Source of the DNA: Petrolisthes cinctipes
Taxonomy: Eukaryota > Arthropoda > Malacostraca > Decapoda > Porcellanidae
Direction: 5' to 3'
Assembly: GCA_033782935.1 (NCBI GenBank)
Contig: JAWQEG010000720.1
Coordinates: 310,001 to 374,000 of the forward strand
Length of the DNA: 64,000 bases
A program made the translations under genes and the position numbers. The notes beneath the pieces were generated by a model that was given only the letters and a program-made list of their open reading frames with translations, did no database searches and was not told the DNA's origin. This document shows positions 31,656 through 42,093 of this stretch, piece after piece (the first letter of the stretch is position 1; each line of letters opens with the position of its first letter).

Positions 31656-33045
31656 GTGGTACCCTCACTAATTATAGCCAACAACAACAACAACAACATT
31701 CATCAGCCAACACCAACAAGGCTGTGTCAAGCTGTCAACCAAATTCCAGTTGAATTCCTGCATCACCAGTTGAAAAACAATGGTAAATACTTACTGATTT
31801 CTATATATTCCATTCATGAGATGATGAGAGTACAATATTAAGTTAACAGTTAAGGATACATTAAGTGATTTATTTATTTATGGTTATTGTGTACTGTAAT
31901 CTTACTGTAACTTAAGGTATAAATCCACATTTTCAGGACGTCCTGCACGAGATCTTTGTTGGAATATTGGATGAGTTTGATGAGGAGGAGTTGCAGTCAA
32001 GAAGGTTGCCCCCAATTGTACCATGGCATACCTAACGTTAACTTAGCTGAACACGAATTTGTTCAGAGATTCAGATTGTCCAAGGATGCTGTGAGTGACT
32101 TTCTTTAGGAAATCAGACCTCGTTTGCCAAGAGTTGCTAATGATAGAGGTAAGTTAAGGGTAAACATATAGTTTAGCCACAGAACAGGGAACTACAATTT
32201 CCCTTATAAGGAAAAACAACAATCTATGAAAGAGCTGCAGATTTTCATACATATTTGTTGTTCTATTCATTTTTATCTATAATATTGAGTGGAAATCACT
32301 TTTGTAAATATCCCCTAGCCAATAATCTTATGGGTGGGGAAAAATATATTATTTGGGATAATTGGAAATGAATAATTGCCAATTATTGTTATTATTCCAA
32401 CCTGACCTGACCTAACCTAAACTGAAAATATGAATAGAACAAAAAATATGTATGAAAATCTCTCTCTCTATATATATATATAAAAAAAAAATGAGCAAGA
32501 AATACATACCGGTACAGAGAATTCTCAGATATTTTGCTAAACTATAGCATACATTTACCAAGTTAAGATATTGTTTACTTTTTAATTTTCAGTACATTTT
32601 GTCTGCAGTGCTACTCAGTTTATGATATGTTTATTTATTGTGCGTCCTTTTCATAATCAACATTTAAGTAACAAATGTTTTCTTCCATTGTCTTATAGGA
32701 TGTAGTGTACCGCAGTATCTTCAGCTTCTTGCTGCACTGAGATATATGGCAATTGGAAACTTCCATATATCAATGGGGGATTGCCTGGAGATGTCCACAG
32801 CATCGGTAAAGAGGATAGCAACTGCTATTGCTCATCTGACTCAAAGATATATTAAATTTCCTGGACAGAATGAAATGCAGATAACTGTGAAGGCGTTTCA
32901 TATGTGCCTGGAGTGATTGGATCCATAGACTATAGCCATATTAAAATCCAGAGTCCAGGAGGTAATAATGCCAAGCTATATCATTGCAGAAAAGGATATA
33001 TGTCTCTTAATGTTCAAGCCGTGTGTGATGCCTCTCTAAAATTTT
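31656..33045 (+). pseudogene. HARBI1-like nuclease of the Harbinger element, interrupted
   Basis: Three exon-like pieces: up to 31782 (donor GTAAAT); 31937-32148 (acceptor TTTTCAG, donor GTAAGT); 32699-33045 (acceptor TTATAG). They encode LDEFDEEELQSRRLPP, EHEFVQRFRLSKDAVSDF, then YLQLLAALRYMAIGNFH, VPGVIGSIDYSHIKI and CRKGYMSLNVQAVCDASLKF. This is the typical order of PIF/Harbinger DDE_Tnp_4 nucleases, with first catalytic Asp in GSID. Lesions: frame change near 32030, TAG at 32106-32108, frameshift near 32895. The rest is separated by the gypsy insertion, and the later catalytic residues were not found downstream. Inactive. Confidence 0.75.
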
Positions 33046-33061
33046 ACATGTAAATCTGCAT

Positions 33062-33858
33062 AACTATACCTCCAGGACGGACGTATGGTGTCCTATAACA
33101 ATTTTTGTATATTTTCTTGTCTGTTAACTAGCTATTAAGTCGACCATCTCTTGTGGTTCAGATATATCGATCAGTTTCTTCCTTGATTCCCCGAATCGCC
33201 ACATTTATAAATTAGAGCTTCGTTCACCTAGTTATTAAAACAATAAATCCGTATCTGAAACAATCGAGGCCTCAAAAGAATGATATAAAAGGGGCCCGGT
33301 GAGCTCCTTACATCACTCTACTCACCGGCTGCATTAAGACGGGAACCAAGGTAATGAACTGATCTGTAACAATATTTGTTTTGTTTGTGTTAAATTTTAT
33401 GTATATTGTGAGTTAGTTTTGGGTGGAATTATGTATTCTCTATATTGTGTTTGCACTTAATTTAGGGGTTATATATATTATTAGTGATCTGTGTTTTCAA
33501 ATTGTTAAGGGAAAACATAGTTATATTCTTGTTTTGGTTTTAGGATCCTCCTCTTATCAAGGGCCGGGTCGGAGAGGAATCCTATAATTTTCACTCCTGA
33601 GTTGGAGACACTACCCTTCCCAGTCCACCACATAGTCGCATGGACTTTATATTGGACCACCTTGACAACAGTTCCCGGAGGTGTATCATTGGGTGTTACT
33701 GTGTAGGATAGGGAGTGATTTATAGGGGTTGGTTATTATTATTTATTGTATGGCATTTGGTATGTGTTTCTTTTATTTATTAAAAGATTTTGATATACTA
33801 TGTATTTACTTGGCATCCTGCGGTAAAGCGGGGAGATCCTGAAAAGAACTCCTTGACA
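33062..33858 (+). repeat. 5' LTR of the gypsy element
   Basis: About 800 bp, matching 38538-39334 with roughly five substitutions that I could count and no net length change. A TATAAAA box lies at 33284-33290. The end CTCCTTGACA is followed after 3 bp by TGGCGACCTCGCCAGG, a plausible tRNA primer-binding site resembling the tRNA-Arg-type sites of some gypsy elements. The first nine bases present in the 3' LTR (TGTAAAGGA) are absent here, replaced by target DNA. Confidence 0.85.
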
Positions 33859-34156
33859 ATTGTGGCGACCTCGCCAGGATCTTCTATCGTTTTCCGTTGG
33901 ATGCTCTTGTGGACATAGATATATTTTGCTAGAGGTTCGTTAAACAGATCGAGCCTGTCACTGTCCTTGGGGCCCGGAAGTGACAAACCCCCTTCTTGTA
34001 CTATTTATTTGATGTAGGCCTATGTCTTGGGTTTCATTTGGTCAAGTAGGGTTTATTCTTTTGTACTTTATTGCTCCTTACAGGAGGTATAGCTTTGACT
34101 GCTGTTTATGTTTATGTGAGTAGAGTCATTAATAGTTTTAATACTATTTCCTAAAT

Positions 34157-37100
34157 ATGGATAAAACTGTGGAATCCCTAAAACTAGAAGCTGAGTCAAT
34201 AGGACTCGTAGAAGGAGATATTGCTAAATATGTTCTCAGTGCTCAGAATTATGCTCGTGAAGAGAGAGCTCGTGAGCGTGAGGAAAGGGAGAGAGAGCGT
34301 GAGGAAAGAGAGAAAGCGCGAGAAAGGGAGCATGAATTGGAAATGGCTAAATTGAAGGTTCATTCCCGTGATACTAGCGACCAGACGGATTATGCTAGCA
34401 AACCCAGCTTACCCTTATATCGTGAGGGGGAGGATATTGGATCTTACTTGATTAGATTTGAGAGGATCTCTAAACTTTTAAATATATCTGAAGACACGTA
34501 TGCTGTTAGGTTGGGTAGTTGCTTAACTGGGAAATGTATTGACATTTACACCAGCCTGACAGATGAGATTACGAGTGATTACGAACTTTTAAAGACAGCA
34601 TTACTTAGAGGGTTTAATAAGACCCCTGACAGTTGTAGGCAGGAATTTCGATCATCTCGTATTAAACAAGGGGAAACTTATGAGTTCTTTTCAATTCAGC
34701 TTGGACGTCTCTTTGACCAGTGGATTGAAACCTTCAACCTTAGTAAGGATTACAAATCTTTGAGGTCTTTTATTATTCTTGACCAGTTCATATCCTCAGT
34801 ATCACCAGAACTGCGGACCTATTTAAAGGAAAATGATGTTAAAGAGTTGGATATAGCTGTCAAATTAGCTGATAGCTGGACCTCTGCTCATAGATCCTAT
34901 ACTAAATCCTCTCCCTCAGTTAAGGTTAGGAAAGTTTTTAATCCTCCACGACTCTGTGACTTGACTCCCGAACCCTCTGGAATTCATACCCCGTCACAAA
35001 CCCCTCGGGTGAAGAGAGACTATGGTAATTTAACTTGCCATGGCTGTGGGGATAAAGGCCATATTCGTCCCAATTGCCCTAAAAATCCTTTAAGATTTGG
35101 AAATATCAATAATACTAACAGTCAGCAGGTGAGATTTTGCTTTGATAATAAGAACTCTTATAAATTCATGTGTTCTGGAACTGTTAATGGTTCCTGTGCA
35201 TCTACCATTCTTAGAGATACAGGGTGTTCCTGTATTATTGTGTCTGAGGAAGCATTACCTGATATGGATGTAACAGGGTGTGACCTGGTGGAAGTTACTG
35301 ATTACTTAGGAAGAGTTAATAAGTTCCCTAAGGTAAAGTGTTTTCTACGTTGTCCCTACTATGAAGGTTGGACAGATGTTATCAGAGCCCCCATTAGGTT
35401 TTGTAGTGTTCTGGTAGGAAATGTTCCTGGTGTAAGAGACTCAAATTACCAAGCCCAGTCTGAGAATATCCCTTACCCCTCTGAGTTTTTAAATGAACAA
35501 CCATGTACTGTCCCACCTAAAATTTTGGATGAGAAAGAGGAAGTGAAGGCTGTACAAACTAGGTCAGATATAGCTAGAAAAATCCATCCGCTGGTTGTCC
35601 CCTCCATTAAGCCATTAACTGTGACACCTGGTGAGTTTGCAAACTTACAGCAAAGTTGCACTAGCTTAGCCCAGGTTAGGAGTAAGTGTTTGTCGGGAGA
35701 TAGAGAGGAGACCAAAGATGGTAATGTATTTAGATATGAGGTTATTGACGATCTTATATATCGGAAATGTCTCGAATCCAAAGAATCGGCCAGAACACAC
35801 AAACTTCAATTAGTCGTTCCCTTGGACTGTAGGAAAGTTGTTCTGTCAGCTGCTCATGAAGGACTGTTAGGAGGTCATTTCTCCCACAGAAAAACAGAGA
35901 CTATGGTTAAAGAACAATTTCATTGGCCAGGACTCTCGACTGATGTCAGAGATTACTGTAGATCCTGCGATAAGTGCCAACGCATGGCCCCAAAGGGACG
36001 GGTTAAACCTCTTCCACTCCAGCTAATGCCCATTATAACTGAACCTTTTGCAAGAGTAGCTATAGATTTGGTAGGACCCATAAATCCACCATCATCCGAA
36101 AGACATACACATATCCTCACTCTCATAGATTTTGCCACAGGATTCACAGAAGCTATGCCTTTAAAGAGTATTTCTTCTATTGCTGTGGCAGAAGCTTTAA
36201 TCTCAATATTTTCAAGGGTTGGAATTCCTAAGGAAATACTTTCGGATAATGGGACCCAATTTAAGTCCGAACTAATGAAAGAGTTGCATAGATTATTAGG
36301 GGTTAAGCCATTGTTCACTACCCCATTTCACCCTAGTGGAAATGGTAGGATAGAAAGGTTCCACCTTACATTAAAAGCTTCCCTCAGGAAAGTTTGTGAA
36401 GATAAACCCAAGGATTGGCATAGGTACCTTACCCCTTTGATGTTTGCAATGAGGGAGATGCCTAGCGATCGCACCGGGTTTTCTGCTTTCGAGCTACTTT
36501 ATGGCAGGCGGGTGAGAGGACCCCTGTCGGTATTAAGGGATTTATGGGAGGATAAAACAGTACAAAGTGATGACAGGCCAATATATCAGTATGTTCTTGA
36601 GTTGAGAGAAAAGTTGGAGGATTGTTCTAAATTAGCTGCACAAAATGCTGATGTAAGTTCTCAGAATTTTAAAACTTATTTTGATGTCAAAACTCAGGAA
36701 AGAACATTTTCACCAGGAGACGAAGTCCTTGTTTTACTCCCTGATGATAACCGAAAATTATTAATGGCTTGGAAAGGACCTTATAAAGTCTTGGAATGTA
36801 GAAATAAGGTTACCTACTTAATAGACGAAATGGATAAACCCAAATTGTATCATGCCAACCTTTTAAAGAAGTATTATCGTAGGGCCCAGGTTTCTATGGC
36901 ATATGTTCTGGATGAGATATCGGGAATGAGTTATGATGAACAACCTTTAGTTGCTCAGGTGGTTACAGAAGAGAATACTGAGTCAGAAATGGATATATTT
37001 GCTCCACAGTATTCTCAGGATTTTAAAGACAATGATGTCGATATTAATAGTGATCTGACACTTAAACAGAAGGAAGATATTAAAGTTCTTATTTGTGAAT

Positions 37101-38425
37101 TTGGAGACATATTTTCAAATCTCCCAGGGTGTACCCCCACTTTATATCATGATATTTCTCTCTGTTCCACCGAGCCACTGAAGTCTAAATATTATCCAAT
37201 ACCAGTACACCTACGACCTCATTTTGAAAAGGAAGTAGAGACTCTTTTTAACCAGGGTATAATCAGACCGTCCCAATCATCTCATTCATCGCCTGTAGTA
37301 ATGATTAGAAAACCTGATGGTACCTATAGAATGGCTGTTGACTATAGAATTCTTAATGCTGTAACAGAATTCCAGGCTGAACCAATGTGTAACTTGGACG
37401 AAGAGTTGCATAAGTTTTCGGGATCAATTTTCTTTACAGAACTTGACCTCACTAAAGCATACTACCAAGTTCCTCTGACAGACAGAGCGAAACCACTGAC
37501 AGCTTTTGCAACTCACAAAGGTTTGATGGAATTTTGTAGGATGCCATTTGGATTAGTGACTGCATGTGCATCATATATCAGACTGATGCGTGTATTCCTA
37601 GAAGGTTTGGTTAATGTTTCATTTTATTTTGATAATGTATTAATTTATGCTCTTATTTGGGAGGAACATATGAAGGCTATCAGATCTGTTCTTGTACGAC
37701 TAAGAGAGCATGGGTTAACGGTAAAACCTAGTAAGTGTAGATTCGGGTTCTCTTCCATACAACACCTAGGTTTCATAATAGATGGCAAAACCCTAAGACC
37801 TGTGCTTGACAAGATCCAGGCTATACTAGTTGTACCTCCACCCACATCGAAGAAAACCCTTCGCTCTTTCTTAGGCTTAATATCATTTTATAGGAGGTTC
37901 ATAAATCAGGTTTCTTCGTTAACCTCTCCATTATCGGATATGCTAAAGAAGGGTGTCAAAGAACCTTTGGTATGGAGCCCTGAAGCAGTTGATTGCTTTA
38001 GTAAACTTAAGAATATTTTAGCTGAAGGCCCTGTTCTGAAACTTCCAAACATTTCTGCTCCCTTTGTTCTTAGAACTGACTCTTCTGGATATGGGTTAGG
38101 TGCAGTCCTTATGCAATATGTGGATAACGTACCTTTTCCAGTTGCATACGCTAGTAGAAAACTTCTCGAAAGGGAACGTAATTATTCTACTATTGAAAGG
38201 GAATGTTTAGGCATAATTTTTGGTGTACATAGATTCAAGTTTTATCTAATTGGTGTAGAATTCATATTAGAGGTTGACCATAAACCATTAATATATTTAA
38301 AGAAATTTAAGGGAAATAACCAGAGACTATTACGTTGGGCCTTAAGCCTTCAGGAATTCAGATTTAGGCTAGTTCATGTTGCTGGTCCGAGTAATGTCGG
38401 AGCCGATTTCTTGAGCAGGGCCTAG
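34157..38425 (+). CDS. Gag-Pol polyprotein, Gmr1-like (Gag, PR, INT, RT, RH)
   Basis: 1422 residues from ATG 34157. Gag: charged coiled region about 30-65, capsid-like region about 80-260 that resembles the SCAN fold lineage, zinc knuckle CHGCGDKGHIRPNC near 294. Protease DTG near 353. Integrase: HHCC zinc region 566-605, core Asp636 (AIDLVG), Asp697 (SDNGTQF), Glu733 (RIERFH; D-35-E), GPY module near 871. Then RT: Asp1097 (LDLTKAYYQV) and the active-site box YFDN at 1157-1160, where the family normally has two Asp. RNase H: Asp1308 (RTDSSGYG). No stops or frameshifts. Single-frame gag-pol means any Gag excess must come from processing. The Asn at 1160 (codon AAT, 37634-37636) makes RT activity doubtful. 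Confidence 0.9.
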   Translation: MDKTVESLKLEAESIGLVEGDIAKYVLSAQNYAREERAREREEREREREEREKAREREHELEMAKLKVHSRDTSDQTDYASKPSLPLYREGEDIGSYLIRFERISKLLNISEDTYAVRLGSCLTGKCIDIYTSLTDEITSDYELLKTALLRGFNKTPDSCRQEFRSSRIKQGETYEFFSIQLGRLFDQWIETFNLSKDYKSLRSFIILDQFISSVSPELRTYLKENDVKELDIAVKLADSWTSAHRSYTKSSPSVKVRKVFNPPRLCDLTPEPSGIHTPSQTPRVKRDYGNLTCHGCGDKGHIRPNCPKNPLRFGNINNTNSQQVRFCFDNKNSYKFMCSGTVNGSCASTILRDTGCSCIIVSEEALPDMDVTGCDLVEVTDYLGRVNKFPKVKCFLRCPYYEGWTDVIRAPIRFCSVLVGNVPGVRDSNYQAQSENIPYPSEFLNEQPCTVPPKILDEKEEVKAVQTRSDIARKIHPLVVPSIKPLTVTPGEFANLQQSCTSLAQVRSKCLSGDREETKDGNVFRYEVIDDLIYRKCLESKESARTHKLQLVVPLDCRKVVLSAAHEGLLGGHFSHRKTETMVKEQFHWPGLSTDVRDYCRSCDKCQRMAPKGRVKPLPLQLMPIITEPFARVAIDLVGPINPPSSERHTHILTLIDFATGFTEAMPLKSISSIAVAEALISIFSRVGIPKEILSDNGTQFKSELMKELHRLLGVKPLFTTPFHPSGNGRIERFHLTLKASLRKVCEDKPKDWHRYLTPLMFAMREMPSDRTGFSAFELLYGRRVRGPLSVLRDLWEDKTVQSDDRPIYQYVLELREKLEDCSKLAAQNADVSSQNFKTYFDVKTQERTFSPGDEVLVLLPDDNRKLLMAWKGPYKVLECRNKVTYLIDEMDKPKLYHANLLKKYYRRAQVSMAYVLDEISGMSYDEQPLVAQVVTEENTESEMDIFAPQYSQDFKDNDVDINSDLTLKQKEDIKVLICEFGDIFSNLPGCTPTLYHDISLCSTEPLKSKYYPIPVHLRPHFEKEVETLFNQGIIRPSQSSHSSPVVMIRKPDGTYRMAVDYRILNAVTEFQAEPMCNLDEELHKFSGSIFFTELDLTKAYYQVPLTDRAKPLTAFATHKGLMEFCRMPFGLVTACASYIRLMRVFLEGLVNVSFYFDNVLIYALIWEEHMKAIRSVLVRLREHGLTVKPSKCRFGFSSIQHLGFIIDGKTLRPVLDKIQAILVVPPPTSKKTLRSFLGLISFYRRFINQVSSLTSPLSDMLKKGVKEPLVWSPEAVDCFSKLKNILAEGPVLKLPNISAPFVLRTDSSGYGLGAVLMQYVDNVPFPVAYASRKLLERERNYSTIERECLGIIFGVHRFKFYLIGVEFILEVDHKPLIYLKKFKGNNQRLLRWALSLQEFRFRLVHVAGPSNVGADFLSRA

Positions 38426-38528
38426 AAGAAGGTTATTTAGCAAGTTTATGTTAACCTTAGTATTAAGTATACATTGGATATTTTCTTTTGTATCTAACCT
38501 CCGGTTAGATACTTTTTGAGGGGAGATG

Positions 38529-39334
38529 TGTAAAGGAAACTATACCTCCAGGACGGACGTATGGTGTCCTATAACAATTTTTGTATATTTTCTGGTCTGT
38601 TAACTAGCTATTAAGTCGACCATCTCTTGTGGTTCAGATATATCGATCAGTTTCTTCCTTGATTCCCCGAATCGCCACATTTATAAATTAGAGCTTCGTT
38701 CACCTAGTTATTAAAACAATAAATCCGTATCTGAAACAATCGAGGCCTCAAAAGAATGATATAAAAGGGGCCCGGTGAGCTCCTTACATCACTCTACTCA
38801 CCGGCTGCATTAAGACGGGAACCAGGGTAATGAACTGATCTGTAACAATATTTGTTTTGTTTGTGTTAAATTTTATGTATATTGTGAGTTAGTTTTGGGT
38901 GGAATTAAGTATTCTCTATATTGTGTTTGCACTTAATTTAGGGGTTATATATATTATTAGTGATCTGTGTTTTCAAATTGTTAAGGGAAAACATAGTTAT
39001 ATTCTTGTTTTGGTTTTAGGATCCTCCTCTTACCAAGGGCCGGGTCGGAGAGGAATCCTATAATTTTCACTCCTGAGTTGGAGACACTACCCTTCCCAGT
39101 CCACCACATAGTCGCATGGACTTTATATTGGACCACCTTGACAACAGTTCCCGGAGGTGTATCATTGGGTGTTACTGTGTAGGATAGGGAGTGATTTATA
39201 GGGGTTGGTTATTATTATTTATTGTATGGCATTTGGTATGTGTTTCTTTTATTTATTAAAAGATTTTTATATACTATGTATTTACTTGGCATCCTGCGGT
39301 AAAGCGGGGAGATCCTGAAAAGAACTCCTTGACA
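38529..39334 (+). repeat. 3' LTR of the gypsy element
   Basis: Starts TGTAAAGGAAACTATACC after the polypurine tract and ends CTCCTTGACA, so it has TG...CA ends. The TATAAAA box is at about 38760. Near-identity to the 5' LTR indicates recent insertion. Confidence 0.85.
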
Positions 39335-39475
39335 ATCATTCATACTCTTTAAATTATATTTTACATATAAGTCTGCATAATATCATTCATACTCTTTAAA
39401 TTATAATTTACATGTAAGTCTGCATAATATCATTCATACTCTTTAAATTATAATTTACATGTAAGTCTGCATAAT
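39335..39475. repeat. 47-bp tandem repeat at the gypsy right flank
   Basis: Three copies of ATCATTCATACTCTTTAAAT followed by ...TTTACATGTAAGTCTGCATA, period 47 (starts 39335, 39382, 39429). The left flank of the gypsy element (TTTTACATGTAAATCTGCATA region, 33042-33061) is the end of one such unit, so the element landed in this array. Confidence 0.85.
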
Positions 39476-39840
39476 AGACTGTTTTCTTATAGATATCAAA
39501 GCACAGAGAAAAGTAAATGAAGAATCAGTGATTACAAGTATCTATTTTATTAAGGTATGTAATTTATATATGACATGATTCAGGATATTATTATATTATA
39601 CTGTATATATGAATTCAAATTTCACTAAATAAAATGTTATGGATATAGATATTTGAGTTTTATAATTAACCAATAAACAAACTATAGCCACAACAGCTGA
39701 CTCTGACCTTAAAATTATCATACTCTGGTGACACTTCAATGGTAAAGTACGGTACATTGTTGTGTTGCCAAGGTACCATGATTAAAGGGTCAAAGTTGGC
39801 TGCCGTGACTATAGCTGTAGAACAGGATTAGAAGATTTAT

Positions 39841-40457
39841 TCACAAGAAATATATGTATTCAAATATATGCTGAGGAGATGAGGCTGCAAGCAGAGTAGA
39901 TGGCTTGTGCACTGGAATACGCTGCAGTCTTATGGATGATGGTTTGTACACAGGAAGATCCACCTTGCTTGATGAAAATGGCTCGAGAATGCTGCAGTCA
40001 TCAGTCTCTTTCAGGGAACCATCAACTGTACCTGTTAATGCATTAAGCTATATAAGTATCCAGTGCAGTAAATATAAGAATGAAATTCCTAAAGATTATA
40101 CAGTATTCCAAATACACAGAACTGACCAATACAGGACCTATCAATTTTTCACAGTGTGATTTGATGTTTGTGGTGATACATGTAATAAAATCTACGTTAT
40201 GCTTTAATGAAATACAACTATTAAAATTTGTATCCTTACTACAGTTTTTACTATTCTGTTGACGGTCATCTTCATCGTCTTCCACGAACCGAGACACGCA
40301 TGAGTTCTCAAAAATTTTGTGTGGTAAGAGCAGTAAACCTGGGATGATGTCCTGGACAATTTTCCACAACTCATCAAACTTGGCTGGTGTTCAAGGAGGT
40401 CCACCGCCAGTTTGGTTAATTTTCTTTACATTCTGCATGATATTTTTTCATTCTGTG
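39841..40457 (-). pseudogene. Myb/SANT-like accessory protein of the Harbinger element
   Basis: Minus-strand exon about 40457-40252 encodes NVKKINQTGGGPP (the TGGGP motif typical of Harbinger Myb-like partners), then an in-frame TGA at 40393-40391, then KFDELWKIVQDIIPG and SRFVEDDEDDRQQN. A GTAAAA donor at 40251 and CAG acceptor at 40032 join in phase to a second exon (40031-39841) reading STVDGSLKETDD and KVDLPVYKPSS, ending in TGA. Such proteins bind transposon ends and help import the nuclease. Its opposite orientation to the nuclease gene is the usual Harbinger layout. The internal stop indicates decay. Confidence 0.6.
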
Positions 40458-40459
40458 AA

Positions 40460-41200
40460 AGAGAAGATAATCCATTTAGAGAAATGACAAGAATTTGAGA
40501 GTAAAACTATGGAATCACACATCCATCCATTTGTGTTAATTTTGGGAAGGAATCATCATGGAATGTTTTTTTTGTTTTTTTTAAGAACTACTTGTAGAAA
40601 TTTATGTATTATAATCCTTCTCCTACTACTACAATCTTGTGGTAGAGCCTGGGAAATGATGGGTTTTGGGTGTGGGAAAATACACAAATTAGGAATAAAC
40701 TGATCTTACCTAATCTGGACCTAACCTTGGCATTCTTCGGTACGGACCAAATGATATCTGCTGATCAAGAGATACATTTATATCCCATTTCATTGCTTAA
40801 GTGAGCAAGACCAACCACTAAAACCTTCATGAGAATATAGTGCATAATGTAAAGTATAAGTTTGCCTATTTTCATTTAAATACATGAGGTGGCATGATTT
40901 CTGAGATTATCCTATAAATTTATTAAATCTATATCAGCAAATAAGATCATGCATGAAAAATTATAAAGTTTGAAACATATTCATGCATTGTTAATTAGAA
41001 ATGCCATTTGGGCCACTTGCGAAAACTCCATCTGAGACCTAATATGTGCCAGCTATGAAAAATATCACACGTATCTAACATCTCTTGCAAAAATAGCATA
41101 GGTACATTATTAAAAAATAAAATAAAAAGATATTTCTACATAATAACTCTTACAACCAACAAAACAAGCAGAGGTTGGTGCAATATTACCCTAGGCTGCA
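40460..41200. other. No recognisable gene
   Basis: AT-rich interior of the Harbinger element. No domain, TIR or tandem array was recognised. Confidence 0.4.
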
Positions 41201-41207
41201 TGAATTA

Positions 41208-41558
41208 ACGGTATTTATTGAAAGAATTACCGTTTTGTAGCAGTGTTGCCAGATCCGGCTAGATCCCAGTACTTTGCCCCGGTCATTTTCTGTACTTTAC
41301 CAAGGTTATTTCCCGGTAGTTTGTCCAGGTTAGTTCCCGGTAGTCTGCCCAGGTTAGGTCCCGGTAGTCTGATGCGGTCTAGGTTAGGTTAGGTCAGGCT
41401 AATTTCAAAATGCCCCATTTGAATATGCCCTATCTTGGAAATGGGGCATTTGCGGAGAAAATGCCATAGAAGAAAATAGTCTTAGAATGGTCTGAATAAG
41501 TGGGTAATGAAGGTAGAAAAACAGTACCAAATAACGGTAATTCATTTAATATTTACCG
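41208..41558. mobile_element. Complete compact copy of the CGGTATTTATTGAAAG element
   Basis: Left end CGGTATTTATTGAAAGAATT and right end, read as complement, CGGTAAATATTAAATGAATT, enclosing 351 bp. AATTAA borders both ends (41202-41207 region and 41559-41564), or GAATTAAC if the outermost bases are counted as target. That gives a 6-8 bp duplication, and 8 bp would suit hAT. The interior has TGTTGCCAGATCCGGCTAG, a few minisatellite units, AATGCCCCATTTG and one 44-bp unit. Non-coding. Confidence 0.7.
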
Positions 41559-41980
41559 AATTAACTTACAATTACAATTGGTACAAAGTATGGGGTTACA
41601 TTTGGTACCTGTAGGCCAGTGTGTGTGTTAACTCACCTGGTTGGTTACCTCACACCATCATTTATCTTAAGACAAGGACAATTATATAGAACAACATACT
41701 TTGGTATAAAAGTAACAGAATAACTATATAACTGTGCTCTTATGATAAATTAGACTTACTTTCTTCTAATCCCAGGCTCGTTTCAGCTACTTGTCAGTCT
41801 TCCTTTCAGACATGGAGAAGTGGATGTTGTATTGTTACTCCACTTCCTTCCATGCTTTCTTCCACTGAGGAATAGCATTATACTCTCCTTTCTTTGAATT
41901 TATTATAGGATGGTGTATAATCAAGGTCGCTAGGAACAACTTCTGCTCCAAGTTCAGTAGTGTACCTCTGGTTGCCATGG
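41559..41980. other. No recognisable gene
   Basis: Sequence between the small TIR element and the LINE tail. Nothing supportable. Confidence 0.35.
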
Positions 41981-42093
41981 TGATGAAGGTTCAGGTTCAG
42001 GTTGATGGCGGAAGTTATGCCTTTTGATCGGCACTTCCTGATGTGTTCACTATTATAAGTTCTTGTGGTCTGGGTCTAGTTTTAATTTTTCTG

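Larger units (their letters stand above)
33062..39336 (+). mobile_element. Ty3/gypsy LTR retrotransposon with integrase before RT (Gmr1-like)
   Basis: Two LTRs, a primer-binding site, one uninterrupted 1422-codon gag-pol frame (34157-38425) and a polypurine tract GAGGGGAGA just before the 3' LTR. The pol order is protease, integrase, RT, RNase H. In Ty3/gypsy elements this order is the hallmark of the Gmr1 group, first described from deuterostomes. The element sits in exon/intron DNA of the Harbinger nuclease. The target sequence ...AAATCTGCATA / ATCATTCATAC... is recognisable on each side, and repeats of it follow at 39335-39475. Confidence 0.9.

Noticed and set aside
33859..33990. Minus-strand 62-codon frame after the 5' LTR
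   Set aside because: It overlaps the primer-binding site and leader of the gypsy element; no independent evidence.
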